Origin: SG8-30 sp963710135
GTDB lineage: Bacteria > Pseudomonadota > Gammaproteobacteria > Steroidobacterales > Steroidobacteraceae
Reading direction: 5' to 3'
Length of the DNA: 64,000 bases
Assembly: GCA_963710135.1 (NCBI GenBank)
Contig: CAVPYY010000006.1
Span: 1,116,001 to 1,180,000 of the forward strand
The notes under the pieces were generated by a model. It had not been told where the DNA came from and did no database searches. It saw nothing but the letters and a program-made list of their open reading frames with translations. Shown piece after piece: positions 1 to 7,383 of this stretch. Made by a program: the position numbers and the translations under genes. How positions within the stretch are numbered: position 1 is the stretch's first letter; each line of letters opens with the position of its first letter.

Positions 1-1074
1 CAGATTGTGGCGCAGGTGATGCACGATGCGTCCGCCCTCGCACATTCCGGAGGCGCTGAGGATGATGCAGCCACGCTCGCCGTTGTTGAGCGCGCTGGAC
101 TCCCGCACCGTCCCGGTGATGCGCAGGCTCGCCAGGTCGGCGGCGAACTGCCGGCGGCTGGCGAGCTCGGCCGCCTCGGTGTCCAGCACTTCTGGATGCT
201 CCACCAGCGCCTGGGTCGCTTTGGCGGCCATCGGGCTGTCGAGATAGATCGGGAAGTCGCCGGGCAGGCGTCCTTCACGCACCGCCTCGGCCAGGTAGTA
301 GAGAATCAGCTGTGTGCGGCCCACGGCGAAGGCAGGAATGATGACTCGTTCACCGCGCTGTGCCGCGACGCCAATGACCTGCTTGAATTCTTCGACGGTG
401 GACTGCAGCGGCGCGCGTTCGCGCCCACCGTAGGTCGATTCCAGGAACACCACGTCGGCGGCCGCAGGCGGGTCGGGATCCCGCAGGATCGGCACCCCGG
501 GCGGCCCGAGGTCGCCGGAGAAGACGATGACGCGACGCGCATCGCCATCGGCGACGGTCAGTTCCACGCTGGCCGAACCCATGATGTGACCCGCCTCGAA
601 CAGCCGGACCGACATGCCCCGGGCGACCTCCGTCTGTTCGCCGTAGCGGACCGGGCGCGCCCGCGCATGCAGTCTCTCGACATCGGCGGGGCGATAGATC
701 GGCTCCAGCAGCGTCTCGCCCGAGCGCTGACGCGAGCGATTGAGCTTGTTGATCCACTCCACGTCGAGCCGCGCGACGTCCTCCAGCAGGATCGGCGTCA
801 GCGCCAGCGTGGCGCGCGTCGCAAATAGCGGTCCGTCCCAGCCCATGGCCGCCAGCCGCGGCAGTCGCCCGGAATGATCGATGTGCGCGTGGGTGAGCAC
901 GGCGGCATTGAGCCTTGCCGGCTCCACGGGGCCAAGGTCGCGACTGCGGGTCCGGGCGTCGGGGCCACCCTGAAACACGCCGAAGTCGACCAGGACGCGG
1001 GAATGCGGTCCATGCACCAGGTATCCGGAACCGGTGACTTCCCCGGCCGCGCCGCACAGCTCGACACGAATCAC
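1..1074 (-). CDS. Beta-CASP metallo-beta-lactamase-fold hydrolase (RNase J/CPSF-like), 3' end cut by window
   Basis: The protein starts with a GTG at 1074 and is open through base 1, so about 358 codons are visible and the C-terminus is missing. It carries the zinc-binding motif THAHIDHSG near residue 65, further metal-ligand regions (EAGHIMGS, FSGDLG) and the beta-CASP segments LESTYGGRER, IPAFAVGRTQ and ILSASGMCEGGR. This architecture is that of CPSF73/RNase J-like nucleases, so a role in RNA processing is plausible but the substrate is unknown. The GTG overlaps the ybjD stop codon (GTGA), so the two are translationally coupled. Confidence 0.85.
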   Translation of the reverse strand, partial: MIRVELCGAAGEVTGSGYLVHGPHSRVLVDFGVFQGGPDARTRSRDLGPVEPARLNAAVLTHAHIDHSGRLPRLAAMGWDGPLFATRATLALTPILLEDVARLDVEWINKLNRSRQRSGETLLEPIYRPADVERLHARARPVRYGEQTEVARGMSVRLFEAGHIMGSASVELTVADGDARRVIVFSGDLGPPGVPILRDPDPPAAADVVFLESTYGGRERAPLQSTVEEFKQVIGVAAQRGERVIIPAFAVGRTQLILYYLAEAVREGRLPGDFPIYLDSPMAAKATQALVEHPEVLDTEAAELASRRQFAADLASLRITGTVRESSALNNGERGCIILSASGMCEGGRIVHHLRHNL

Positions 1075-2732
1075 GGGGCCCGCCTTGCGAGCTTCACGGC
1101 CGTCCGGATGGCTCGTTCGATCGGCGCAGGAACGCCAGCGGAACCCTCGCGGGCTGCAGCTGCCAACACCTCGAACGCGAGGAAGGGCTTGGAGCGTCGC
1201 TTGACGGCGCGGGCGATCACCCGGCGCGGTGGAATGCGATGCTCGGGAGACGGACGCACGCCCGCGACGTCGAGATAGATGTCGGCATAGCCGTGGCGCC
1301 AGAAGCAGTGCTCGATGTCCGGCTCCTTCAGTTGGGTGATGCGTCCAGGCAGCTGGTCACCGTCGGCGAACGGGCGTGCCTCGGCCGCGTATTGTCGGCC
1401 CGTCCGGTCGCCTTCCGCCAGCATGTGCCACTCGATGCCAAGTTCGCGTGCCAGCTTCAGGAGCGGCGGCACGCCGCACTGGGCGAACTCGACGACCGCG
1501 ACGCCTTCCCGGGCAAAGTCGAAACCGCACAGCCGGGCGAGCTCCGGCAGCACCCAGAATTCCGTCTCCCCCTCCACCAGCAGCCAGCAGCGAGCGAACA
1601 AAGCGTCCCCGTGCCGTGCGCGCACGTGATAGCTGAGCTTGCGCAGTTCCTCCGCCGCAAGGCTGTCGTGCGCGATGCGCCACTGGCGCTGCCGGCCGTC
1701 GCGACGCGTGAGCCGGCGCACTATGGGCAACGGCGCCGCGGCCAGCAAGGCCTCGGAATGCGTGCCGATGATGCGTTGCGCTTCGGCGTTCTCGAGCAGG
1801 CTCCACACCGATGCGAGGGTCATCGGATGCAGATGGGCTTCAGGGTCTTCGATCACCAGCAACGGCCGCGTGCCCGCCACCCCGTGGGCCGTGCGCTGCC
1901 GTACGATCGCCGCCACCAGGATCAGTGCCGCAAGCTGTTCCGCGGCCGTGCCGTGCCGCGGCAGGAACTCCTGCCCGCGCTGTTGACGGCGGCCGCCGAG
2001 CCACTCCGCGATCCACGGCTCCGCCTGCGCACCGCTGTCGCGGCTGCCCGCACGGCCCAGCTCGAGCAGCTCGCGCGCCGCGGCATAGCCGGCCTTGAGT
2101 TCGCCCAGCTCATCCGCCGCGGTTCCCGAAGTCAGTGCCGCGAGCCTCGACTCGACCTCCGCGGCAAGCGCGGCAAAGCTGCCCGACTCGGCGCCTGCAG
2201 CGGGCATCTGGCGGGTTGCCGGACTGGCACGCATCAGGACGCCACCTTGCAGCCAGATCAGCGGATTGACCTCCCGCAGCGCCGCCAGCGCGCCAGCGTC
2301 GTCCTGGGACGGTTCGACATTCTCGTCGGGGGCGCGGACCGTCCAGTGAACTTCGGCCTCGCGTCCCGTGGCCGGCGCCGCGGCGTTGATTTCCAGGAGC
2401 AGGCGCCGTGCCCGTCCGCGGCCGGCCGGCAGCAGGCGGCCGAGCGGCCCCGAACGCAGAGCATCCCACTCGCCGGCGCGCTGCTCGTCGAAGGTCAGGC
2501 GTATGCGGGTCCCTTCGCGCCCGTCGCCCGGAATCGCCGCGGGACGATGAAAGTCTCCCGCCTGCAGGCTGATGGGCGCGTTCCCGGCCGGCGTGAGCGC
2601 CACATCGAGCGCCGCAAGCAGACTCGAGCGTCCGCAGGCGTTCTCGCCGATCAGCACCGTCGTCGCATCCAGCTCGAGCCGGCCGCTGGCGATGCCGCGG
2701 AAGTTCCGGACCTCGAGTGAAGCGAGGAACAT
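1071..2732 (-). CDS. ybjD: OLD-family ATPase/TOPRIM protein, YbjD-like
   Basis: This 553-residue protein resembles E. coli YbjD from end to end as I recall that sequence. It has an N-terminal ABC-type ATPase (P-loop GENACGRSS near residue 30, Walker B LLVIEDPEAHLHP near 300) and a C-terminal TOPRIM domain (CWLLVEGETEFWVLPELAR, then EFAQCG and AEGDRTG). OLD proteins couple ATP binding to a TOPRIM nuclease and some act in phage defence; YbjD itself is poorly characterised. The P-loop lysine is replaced by arginine. I chose the ATG at 2732 because it follows a strong GGAGAGGG; a frame open upstream to 2774 lacks such a site. Its stop overlaps the start of the beta-CASP gene. Confidence 0.85.
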   Translation of the reverse strand: MFLASLEVRNFRGIASGRLELDATTVLIGENACGRSSLLAALDVALTPAGNAPISLQAGDFHRPAAIPGDGREGTRIRLTFDEQRAGEWDALRSGPLGRLLPAGRGRARRLLLEINAAAPATGREAEVHWTVRAPDENVEPSQDDAGALAALREVNPLIWLQGGVLMRASPATRQMPAAGAESGSFAALAAEVESRLAALTSGTAADELGELKAGYAAARELLELGRAGSRDSGAQAEPWIAEWLGGRRQQRGQEFLPRHGTAAEQLAALILVAAIVRQRTAHGVAGTRPLLVIEDPEAHLHPMTLASVWSLLENAEAQRIIGTHSEALLAAAPLPIVRRLTRRDGRQRQWRIAHDSLAAEELRKLSYHVRARHGDALFARCWLLVEGETEFWVLPELARLCGFDFAREGVAVVEFAQCGVPPLLKLARELGIEWHMLAEGDRTGRQYAAEARPFADGDQLPGRITQLKEPDIEHCFWRHGYADIYLDVAGVRPSPEHRIPPRRVIARAVKRRSKPFLAFEVLAAAAREGSAGVPAPIERAIRTAVKLARRAP

Positions 2733-2887
2733 TCCCTCTCCTCGGCCCGCAGCGCCGGCTGCTCCGCGGTGCACGCGGCTTGGCAGCGGGGCCCGACTCG
2801 CGGCTCAGGGCTGGCTGTGGTGGACCTTTGGCAACGACGATACCCGCTTCGCCGCGCTCCCGGCCAGCGGTGAAGCCGCAATCCGGG

Positions 2888-3496
2888 TCAGTGGACCCCG
2901 GTAATGTTGATGAAGCGCAGGAACTCGGTCCGCGTACGCGGATCCGTGCGAAAAGTGCCCATCATCTGGCTCGTGACCATCGACACGCCGCGCTTGTGCA
3001 CGCCGCGGGTGGTCATGCATTCGTGCTTCGCCTCGATCACGACGCCGACCCCGCGCGGCTTGAGGACCTTGTTGATGCAGGTGGCGATCTCGGCCGTCAG
3101 CTTCTCCTGCACCTGGAAGCGCCGCGAGTAGCCGTCCACGACCCGCGCCAGCTTGCTGATGCCGACCACCTTGTTGGTGGGCAGATACCCGACATGGGCG
3201 CGGCCGATGATGGGCGCCATGTGATGTTCACAATGCGATTCGAACTCGATGTCCCTGAGGACCACCAGTTCGTCGTAGCCGGCGACCTCCTCGAAGGTCC
3301 GCGCCAGATAGTCAGCAGGGTCGATGCGATACCCCGAGAACCAGTCGAGATAGCCCTCCACCACCCGCCGCGGGGTGTCGAGCAGGCCCTCGCGGTCCGG
3401 ATCCTCGCCCGCCCACCGCAACAGGGTGCGGACGGCGGCCTGGGCCTCGTCCTGGCTCACGGTAACTGGTGCCTTCTTCTTCGCCTTGGTCGCCAT
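2888..3496 (-). CDS. folE: GTP cyclohydrolase I
   Basis: The 202-residue product converts GTP to 7,8-dihydroneopterin triphosphate, the first step of tetrahydrofolate synthesis, in the cytoplasm. The zinc and active-site motifs are present: ESHCEHHMAP, VGYLPTNKVVGISKLAR, QEKLT and ECMTTRGVHKRG. The ATG at 3496 is preceded by GGGAGGG and gives the usual family length; the frame is open 43 codons further upstream but without conserved sequence. The N-terminus is lysine-rich (MATKAKKKAP). It is 155 bp upstream of ybjD on the same strand and diverges from the HD hydrolase gene. Confidence 0.95.
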   Translation of the reverse strand: MATKAKKKAPVTVSQDEAQAAVRTLLRWAGEDPDREGLLDTPRRVVEGYLDWFSGYRIDPADYLARTFEEVAGYDELVVLRDIEFESHCEHHMAPIIGRAHVGYLPTNKVVGISKLARVVDGYSRRFQVQEKLTAEIATCINKVLKPRGVGVVIEAKHECMTTRGVHKRGVSMVTSQMMGTFRTDPRTRTEFLRFINITGVH

Positions 3497-3807
3497 GCAA
3501 TCCCTCCCGATCCAGTGGTGCCGGGCTCTGCCCCGAGGCGTCGCGCCTGCATCCCGGCCACACATCCGTTCGTCCGGACCGCTCCGGCGGATTCGGGGCG
3601 AAGGCAGGCTGGGTCCCGTCAGCATAGGCGCACATTGCCCGCCCTGTCACCCGCCCCAGGGCAGTCCACCGGGAGACGGCTGGTGCCCGGTCGCCATCCT
3701 GTCGGCCACGTCGCCGCACCGCGCGCGGGGCGTTGCGGCGAGTGCGGCTGCGCGCCCGGGTCAGCGAGCGATATGATCGGCGGCGATCGTGGCAACAGGT
3801 CCGGACC
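3497..3807. other. Divergent intergenic region between folE and the HD hydrolase gene
   Basis: No gene is supported in these 311 bases. It must hold both divergent promoters. The only promoter-like sequence I see is a TATGAT at 3772-3777 on the plus strand, a good -10 hexamer but without a convincing -35 partner. Confidence 0.4.
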
Positions 3808-4470
3808 ATGCTCACCGATCGCTACAAGCAGGCGTTGCAGTTCACGGCGGAGGTTCACGAGGGCCACACCCGCAAGGGCTCCGACGTCGCCTACCTGTCG
3901 CATCTGCTGTCCGTGTCGGCGCTCGTGATGGAGAACGACGGCGACGAGGACGAGGCCATCGCCGGGCTGCTGCACGACTCTGTGGAAGACCGCGGCGACA
4001 CGTATCAGACCCGCTGCGGCGCCAAGCCGCCGAGCGGGCGCGGCGCGCTGAAGCACGACCTGGAAAAGCTGTTCGGTCCCCGGGTGCGCGACCTGGTCAT
4101 GCACTGCACCGACGACGAGTACCTGCCGGAGGGCAAGCCGGCGCAGAAGGGTACTGCTGAAGAGTGGAAGGCACGCAAGGAGGCGTTTCTCGCCAAGCTC
4201 TCCAGGCAGATGGACACCGGCGCCCTGCGGGTCTCCTGCGCCGACAAGCTGCATAACGCGCGCGCGATCCTGGTGGACTACGAGACGCTCGGCGACGAGG
4301 TCTGGCAGCGCTTCACCGCGAAGAGCAAGGCCCAGCAGCTGTGGTACTACAAGGATCTCGTCACGCGCCTGTCACAGCGCGCAGCTGAAGTCGGCGACGC
4401 GGGGCTCAAGCGGCTGGCCAGCCAGCTTGCCGCGGTCGTTGATGCGATAGAACGGCATCGGCCCGGCTGA
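3808..4470 (+). CDS. HD-domain phosphohydrolase, small SpoT/MESH1-like
   Basis: A 220-residue soluble protein with the metal-binding order of the RelA/SpoT hydrolase domain: histidines in EVHEGHTRKG and SHLLSV, the HD motif GLLHDSVED near residue 53, and CADKLHNAR near residue 145. No synthetase, TGS or ACT domain follows, so it fits the small single-domain hydrolases (MESH1/SAH) that act on (p)ppGpp or, in some cases, NADPH. Which substrate applies here is inference. The ATG at 3808 is where conserved sequence begins; the ribosome site is weak. Confidence 0.75.
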   Translation: MLTDRYKQALQFTAEVHEGHTRKGSDVAYLSHLLSVSALVMENDGDEDEAIAGLLHDSVEDRGDTYQTRCGAKPPSGRGALKHDLEKLFGPRVRDLVMHCTDDEYLPEGKPAQKGTAEEWKARKEAFLAKLSRQMDTGALRVSCADKLHNARAILVDYETLGDEVWQRFTAKSKAQQLWYYKDLVTRLSQRAAEVGDAGLKRLASQLAAVVDAIERHRPG

Positions 4471-4582
4471 AGGCTGATCTCTTACGGGAAACAGGCTCCG
4501 GCTACCTCCCTGGCGGCCGAAGCCTGGCCCTCATGCGCAGCCAAGCGCTGCGCAACGTTGGCCCATACGACGCTCCCTGTCG

Positions 4583-5026
4583 TCAGCCACCCCGGCCGCC
4601 ACCACCCCGGTTCGGCTGTGGCGCAGGCTGTGGCATGGGTGAATTCGTGCGATCAGGCTGGTGGACGCGGTCGCGATCGCGGTCCTGATCCCGGTCCCTA
4701 TCGCGGTCCCGGTCCTTGAGCTGGTCGCCACCCTGGGAGATCAAGCCGTCCTTCGATAGCGTCGCGCCCTGCTGCCTGGCGCGCTCCTGCATGAGCTTGC
4801 GGTGCTCCTTGCGGAACTGCTTGCGCTCCTTCTTCGTCTGCAGCACCTGGTACTGCTCGCGATAGCGATTGCGCTCCTCGACGCTCATCAGCTGCTCGCC
4901 ATAGATGCGGCTTTCAGCCCTTACCTGCTCCTGCGTTCTGACTGGCTCCGGCGCCTGGGCAACCGCGGCCGCCGCCAACATGACGCTCCCGAGCGCGGTG
5001 CACACGGCCAATGACAACCTGTTCAT
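4583..5026 (-). CDS. Secreted hypothetical protein with Arg-Asp repeat tail
   Basis: A 147-residue product with a clear Sec signal peptide (hydrophobic core to AAAAVAQA, cleavage near residue 23). The middle is strongly charged and helical. A run of alternating Arg-Asp follows near residue 105, encoded by imperfect 6-bp repeats around 4672-4718, and the protein ends in a Pro/Gly-rich tail (QPNRGGGGRGG). I recognise no family. The ATG at 5026 has GGAAGGAGG in front. It diverges from the response regulator gene and shares with it the CTTAAG-N5-CTTAAG box at 5094, so it is probably a member of that regulon. It was likely exported to the periplasm. Confidence 0.7.
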   Translation of the reverse strand: MNRLSLAVCTALGSVMLAAAAVAQAPEPVRTQEQVRAESRIYGEQLMSVEERNRYREQYQVLQTKKERKQFRKEHRKLMQERARQQGATLSKDGLISQGGDQLKDRDRDRDRDQDRDRDRVHQPDRTNSPMPQPAPQPNRGGGGRGG

Positions 5027-5093
5027 TGCGTCCTCCTTCCGCGGCAACCGGGCCGCGTCCCGCTCCCTGCACGCTCCCTTTTACGCGCCTGGC

Positions 5094-5110
5094 CTTAAGC
5101 CGGGCTTAAG
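5094..5110. promoter_or_regulatory. PmrA/QseB-type direct-repeat box CTTAAG-N5-CTTAAG
   Basis: Two perfect CTTAAG hexamers lie 11 bp apart, exactly the YTTAAK-N5-YTTAAK pattern bound by PmrA-class response regulators. CTTAAG is palindromic, so the site also reads as a 9-bp inverted repeat (5093-5101 with 5103-5111). It sits between the divergent secreted-protein and response-regulator genes. Autoregulation is the natural inference. Confidence 0.65.
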
Positions 5111-5220
5111 GGACCGTATCGCGCACACGGCCTCGGAGACGGCCAGCCAATCAATGAGTTGCAGGGCACCCTGCACTGCTTACGGATGCCGGCATCGCGG
5201 GCGAGGCGCAGATTGGCAGC

Positions 5221-5886
5221 ATGCGCGTACTGGTGGTCGACGACTCGGAACGCTTGCGCCAGGCAGTGGCGGTGGGTCTCGCGGCGAGCGGCCTGACCGT
5301 CGAGACCGCGGCCGATGGCCGCCAGGCCCTCGACCTGCTGCAAACCGAGCCCTTCGACGTCGTCGTGCTCGATATCGTCATGCCGCGGGTCAATGGGCTA
5401 CAGGTCCTGCGCGAGGCGCGTGCACGCAAGCTGCCGGTGCGCATCCTGGTCCTGTCCGCCCGCGACCAGCTTGGCGACCGTGTCGAGGCCCTCGAGCAGG
5501 GCGCCGACGACTACCTGGTCAAGCCATTCGCCTTCGCCGAACTGCGAGCCAGGATCCAGGCACTGGGGCGGCGTGTGTTCGAAGAGACTTCGCCGGTCAT
5601 CGAGGCAGGGCCCGTCGGGATCGACACGGCCGCCCGGATGGCGCGCGTCTCGGGCACGCCGCTGCAGCTGACCCCGAAGGAGTATGCCCTGCTCGAGCTG
5701 CTGGTGCGCCGCCGCGGCCACGTGCTGTCGCGCGGAACCATCTTCCAGCAGCTGTACGCAAGCGACAGCGATGCCTCGGACACGGTGATCGAGGTGCTGA
5801 TGAGCACCCTGCGCGCGAAGCTGAGTCGCGCCGGCGCGGCGAGCGTCATCGAAACACGGCGCGGCTTCGGTTATGTCGTCCCGTAA
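5221..5886 (+). CDS. OmpR/PhoB-class response regulator (QseB/PmrA-like)
   Basis: A 221-residue regulator. The N-terminal receiver has the acidic pair D7/D8, the phosphoacceptor D51 in VVLDIVMPR, S79 and K101 in VKPF. A C-terminal winged-helix DNA-binding domain covers about 125-221 (LTPKEYALLELL, then TVIEVLMSTLRAKL and RRGFGYVV). It would be phosphorylated by the kinase encoded just downstream, whose start overlaps this gene by 14 bp. The box at 5094 fits this subfamily's recognition sequence. Confidence 0.9.
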   Translation: MRVLVVDDSERLRQAVAVGLAASGLTVETAADGRQALDLLQTEPFDVVVLDIVMPRVNGLQVLREARARKLPVRILVLSARDQLGDRVEALEQGADDYLVKPFAFAELRARIQALGRRVFEETSPVIEAGPVGIDTAARMARVSGTPLQLTPKEYALLELLVRRRGHVLSRGTIFQQLYASDSDASDTVIEVLMSTLRAKLSRAGAASVIETRRGFGYVVP

Positions 5887-7300
5887 GCCGCTGCTCAAGT
5901 CGCTGCGCGGGCGTCTGACGCTCAGCCTGGTAGCGGTGCTCGTGATATCGCTGGCGGTCTGGCTGTTCATTTTTCACATACTGGTCCGCAACGAGCTCCT
6001 TGGAAGCTTCGACGACGGGCTGGTCGCACGGATGCAGGCGCTGGCCGCCTACACGGCAGGCCACCCGGGCGCGGAGGACATCGCCGAGTACATGCCGGAG
6101 TTCCGCACCCAGGCGCATGAGGAATTCTTCCAGGTCTGGGATGCGAGCGGCCGGATCCTGGCCCGCTCCGACTCCAGCGCCGGCCGAGACATGCCGCGGC
6201 TGGCGGCCATGGCGGGCCGTCCCACTTTCCACGACCTGCAGCTTCCCGACGGCCACGATGGCCGTGCCGTCGTCCAGACCTTCCGGCTCGAGGAGGGCGA
6301 CCCGCGCGGCTCGATCACCGTCGCCTCGGCGGGCGAGACCGCTGGCTTGATGGAACTCGAGCAGCGTCTCCACGGCATCGTACTGCTCGGCACGCTCGCG
6401 ACGATCGCGTTGTCGGTCGCGATCGCCTGGACATCCGTGGCGCGCAGCCTCAGGCCCGTCGAGCGTTTCGCGCAGTCGGTTTCCGACATCGACCCGGATA
6501 GCCCACTGGTCCGCCTGGACAGCGAGGCACTGCCAACCGAGCTCGTGCCGGTTGCCGGCAAGGTGCGCATGATGGCCCAGAAGCTGGTCGACGCCCTCGC
6601 CCGCGAGCGGCGCTTCGCCCGCAACGTGGCTCACGAACTGCGCACGCCGCTCACCGAGGCGCGAACGCTGGCCGAAGTCGGCATGTTGTCGGCGAGTCTC
6701 GAGCAGGCGCACCGGTCCTTCCTGGAGATCGATGCCACGACCCAGGAACTGGACCAGATCGTCGACTCGCTGCTCTGTCTGGCGCGCTTCGAGGCCGGCA
6801 TCGAGCAGCCGAGCCCGGAGCCTGTGGAACTCGCCACCGAGTTCAGGCGTCAGGCCACGCTGCTGCAGGACGCCGTGCGCGAACGCGGCCTGGAGATACG
6901 CTACGGCGGGCTCACGGAATGCTGGGTGTACGTGGACGGCGCGCTCACCCGCCGGCTGATCGCCAACCTGTTGGGCAACGCGGTGGCCCACTCGCCGGAC
7001 GGCGCCACCATTGATTTCGAGGTCAACGCCGACGGATTCGTCATCGGCAACCCGGCGCCGCAACTCGGCGCCGAGGACCTGCCGCGACTTGGCGAGCGAT
7101 TCCTGCGCATTGGCAGCACGGAGGGCGGGCGCCATGCCGGCCTTGGGCTATCGCTGGCGCAAGCCGTCGCCGGCGTGCTGCAGGTCGAGTTCACGCTGCA
7201 GCTGACAGCCACCGGGAAACTGCTGGCCACCGTCAGCGGCTTCAGTGGGTTGCCAGCAACCCCGCCGGCCGGCACTGCGGAAACTCACACAGCTCCTTGA
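5873..7300 (+). CDS. Two-component sensor histidine kinase
   Basis: A 475-residue inner-membrane kinase. Membrane segments lie at about 13-37 and 168-190 and bracket a periplasmic sensor region of about 130 residues. A HAMP-like linker and the H-box RNVAHELRTPL follow, with phosphoacceptor His254. The catalytic domain has an N-box (LIANLLGNAVAHS), but the G-boxes are short (GLGLSLAQAVA). It is coupled to the response regulator by a 14-bp overlap. The ligand is not evident. Its stop codon lies inside the second CTTnAG box, which precedes the lipoprotein gene. Confidence 0.9.
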   Translation: MSSRKPLLKSLRGRLTLSLVAVLVISLAVWLFIFHILVRNELLGSFDDGLVARMQALAAYTAGHPGAEDIAEYMPEFRTQAHEEFFQVWDASGRILARSDSSAGRDMPRLAAMAGRPTFHDLQLPDGHDGRAVVQTFRLEEGDPRGSITVASAGETAGLMELEQRLHGIVLLGTLATIALSVAIAWTSVARSLRPVERFAQSVSDIDPDSPLVRLDSEALPTELVPVAGKVRMMAQKLVDALARERRFARNVAHELRTPLTEARTLAEVGMLSASLEQAHRSFLEIDATTQELDQIVDSLLCLARFEAGIEQPSPEPVELATEFRRQATLLQDAVRERGLEIRYGGLTECWVYVDGALTRRLIANLLGNAVAHSPDGATIDFEVNADGFVIGNPAPQLGAEDLPRLGERFLRIGSTEGGRHAGLGLSLAQAVAGVLQVEFTLQLTATGKLLATVSGFSGLPATPPAGTAETHTAP

Positions 7301-7312
7301 GGCCATCTTCAG
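7296..7312 (+). promoter_or_regulatory. Second CTTnAG-N5-CTTnAG box upstream of the DUF5666-type lipoprotein gene
   Basis: CTTGAG-gccat-CTTCAG matches the 5094 box at 10 of 12 defined positions, with the same 5-bp spacer. It overlaps the end of the kinase gene and lies about 70 bp before the lipoprotein start, a normal activator position. Two matching boxes flanking the regulator's own operon suggest that the lipoprotein is a target. Confidence 0.5.
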
Positions 7313-7383
7313 CGCCACCGCCTACCGTGAATCCCGAGGGGATCGTGGGCCGTAAGGCGCAGCGATGCGCAAGGAGGACTTCA

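Noticed and set aside
1239..2720. A 493-codon open frame on the plus strand opposite ybjD
   Set aside because: Antisense shadow of a recognisable YbjD; no ribosome site and no known domain.
4670..4720. Short repeats considered as a CRISPR or intergenic repeat
   Set aside because: The units are about 6 bp, in frame and encode Arg-Asp; there are no spacers.
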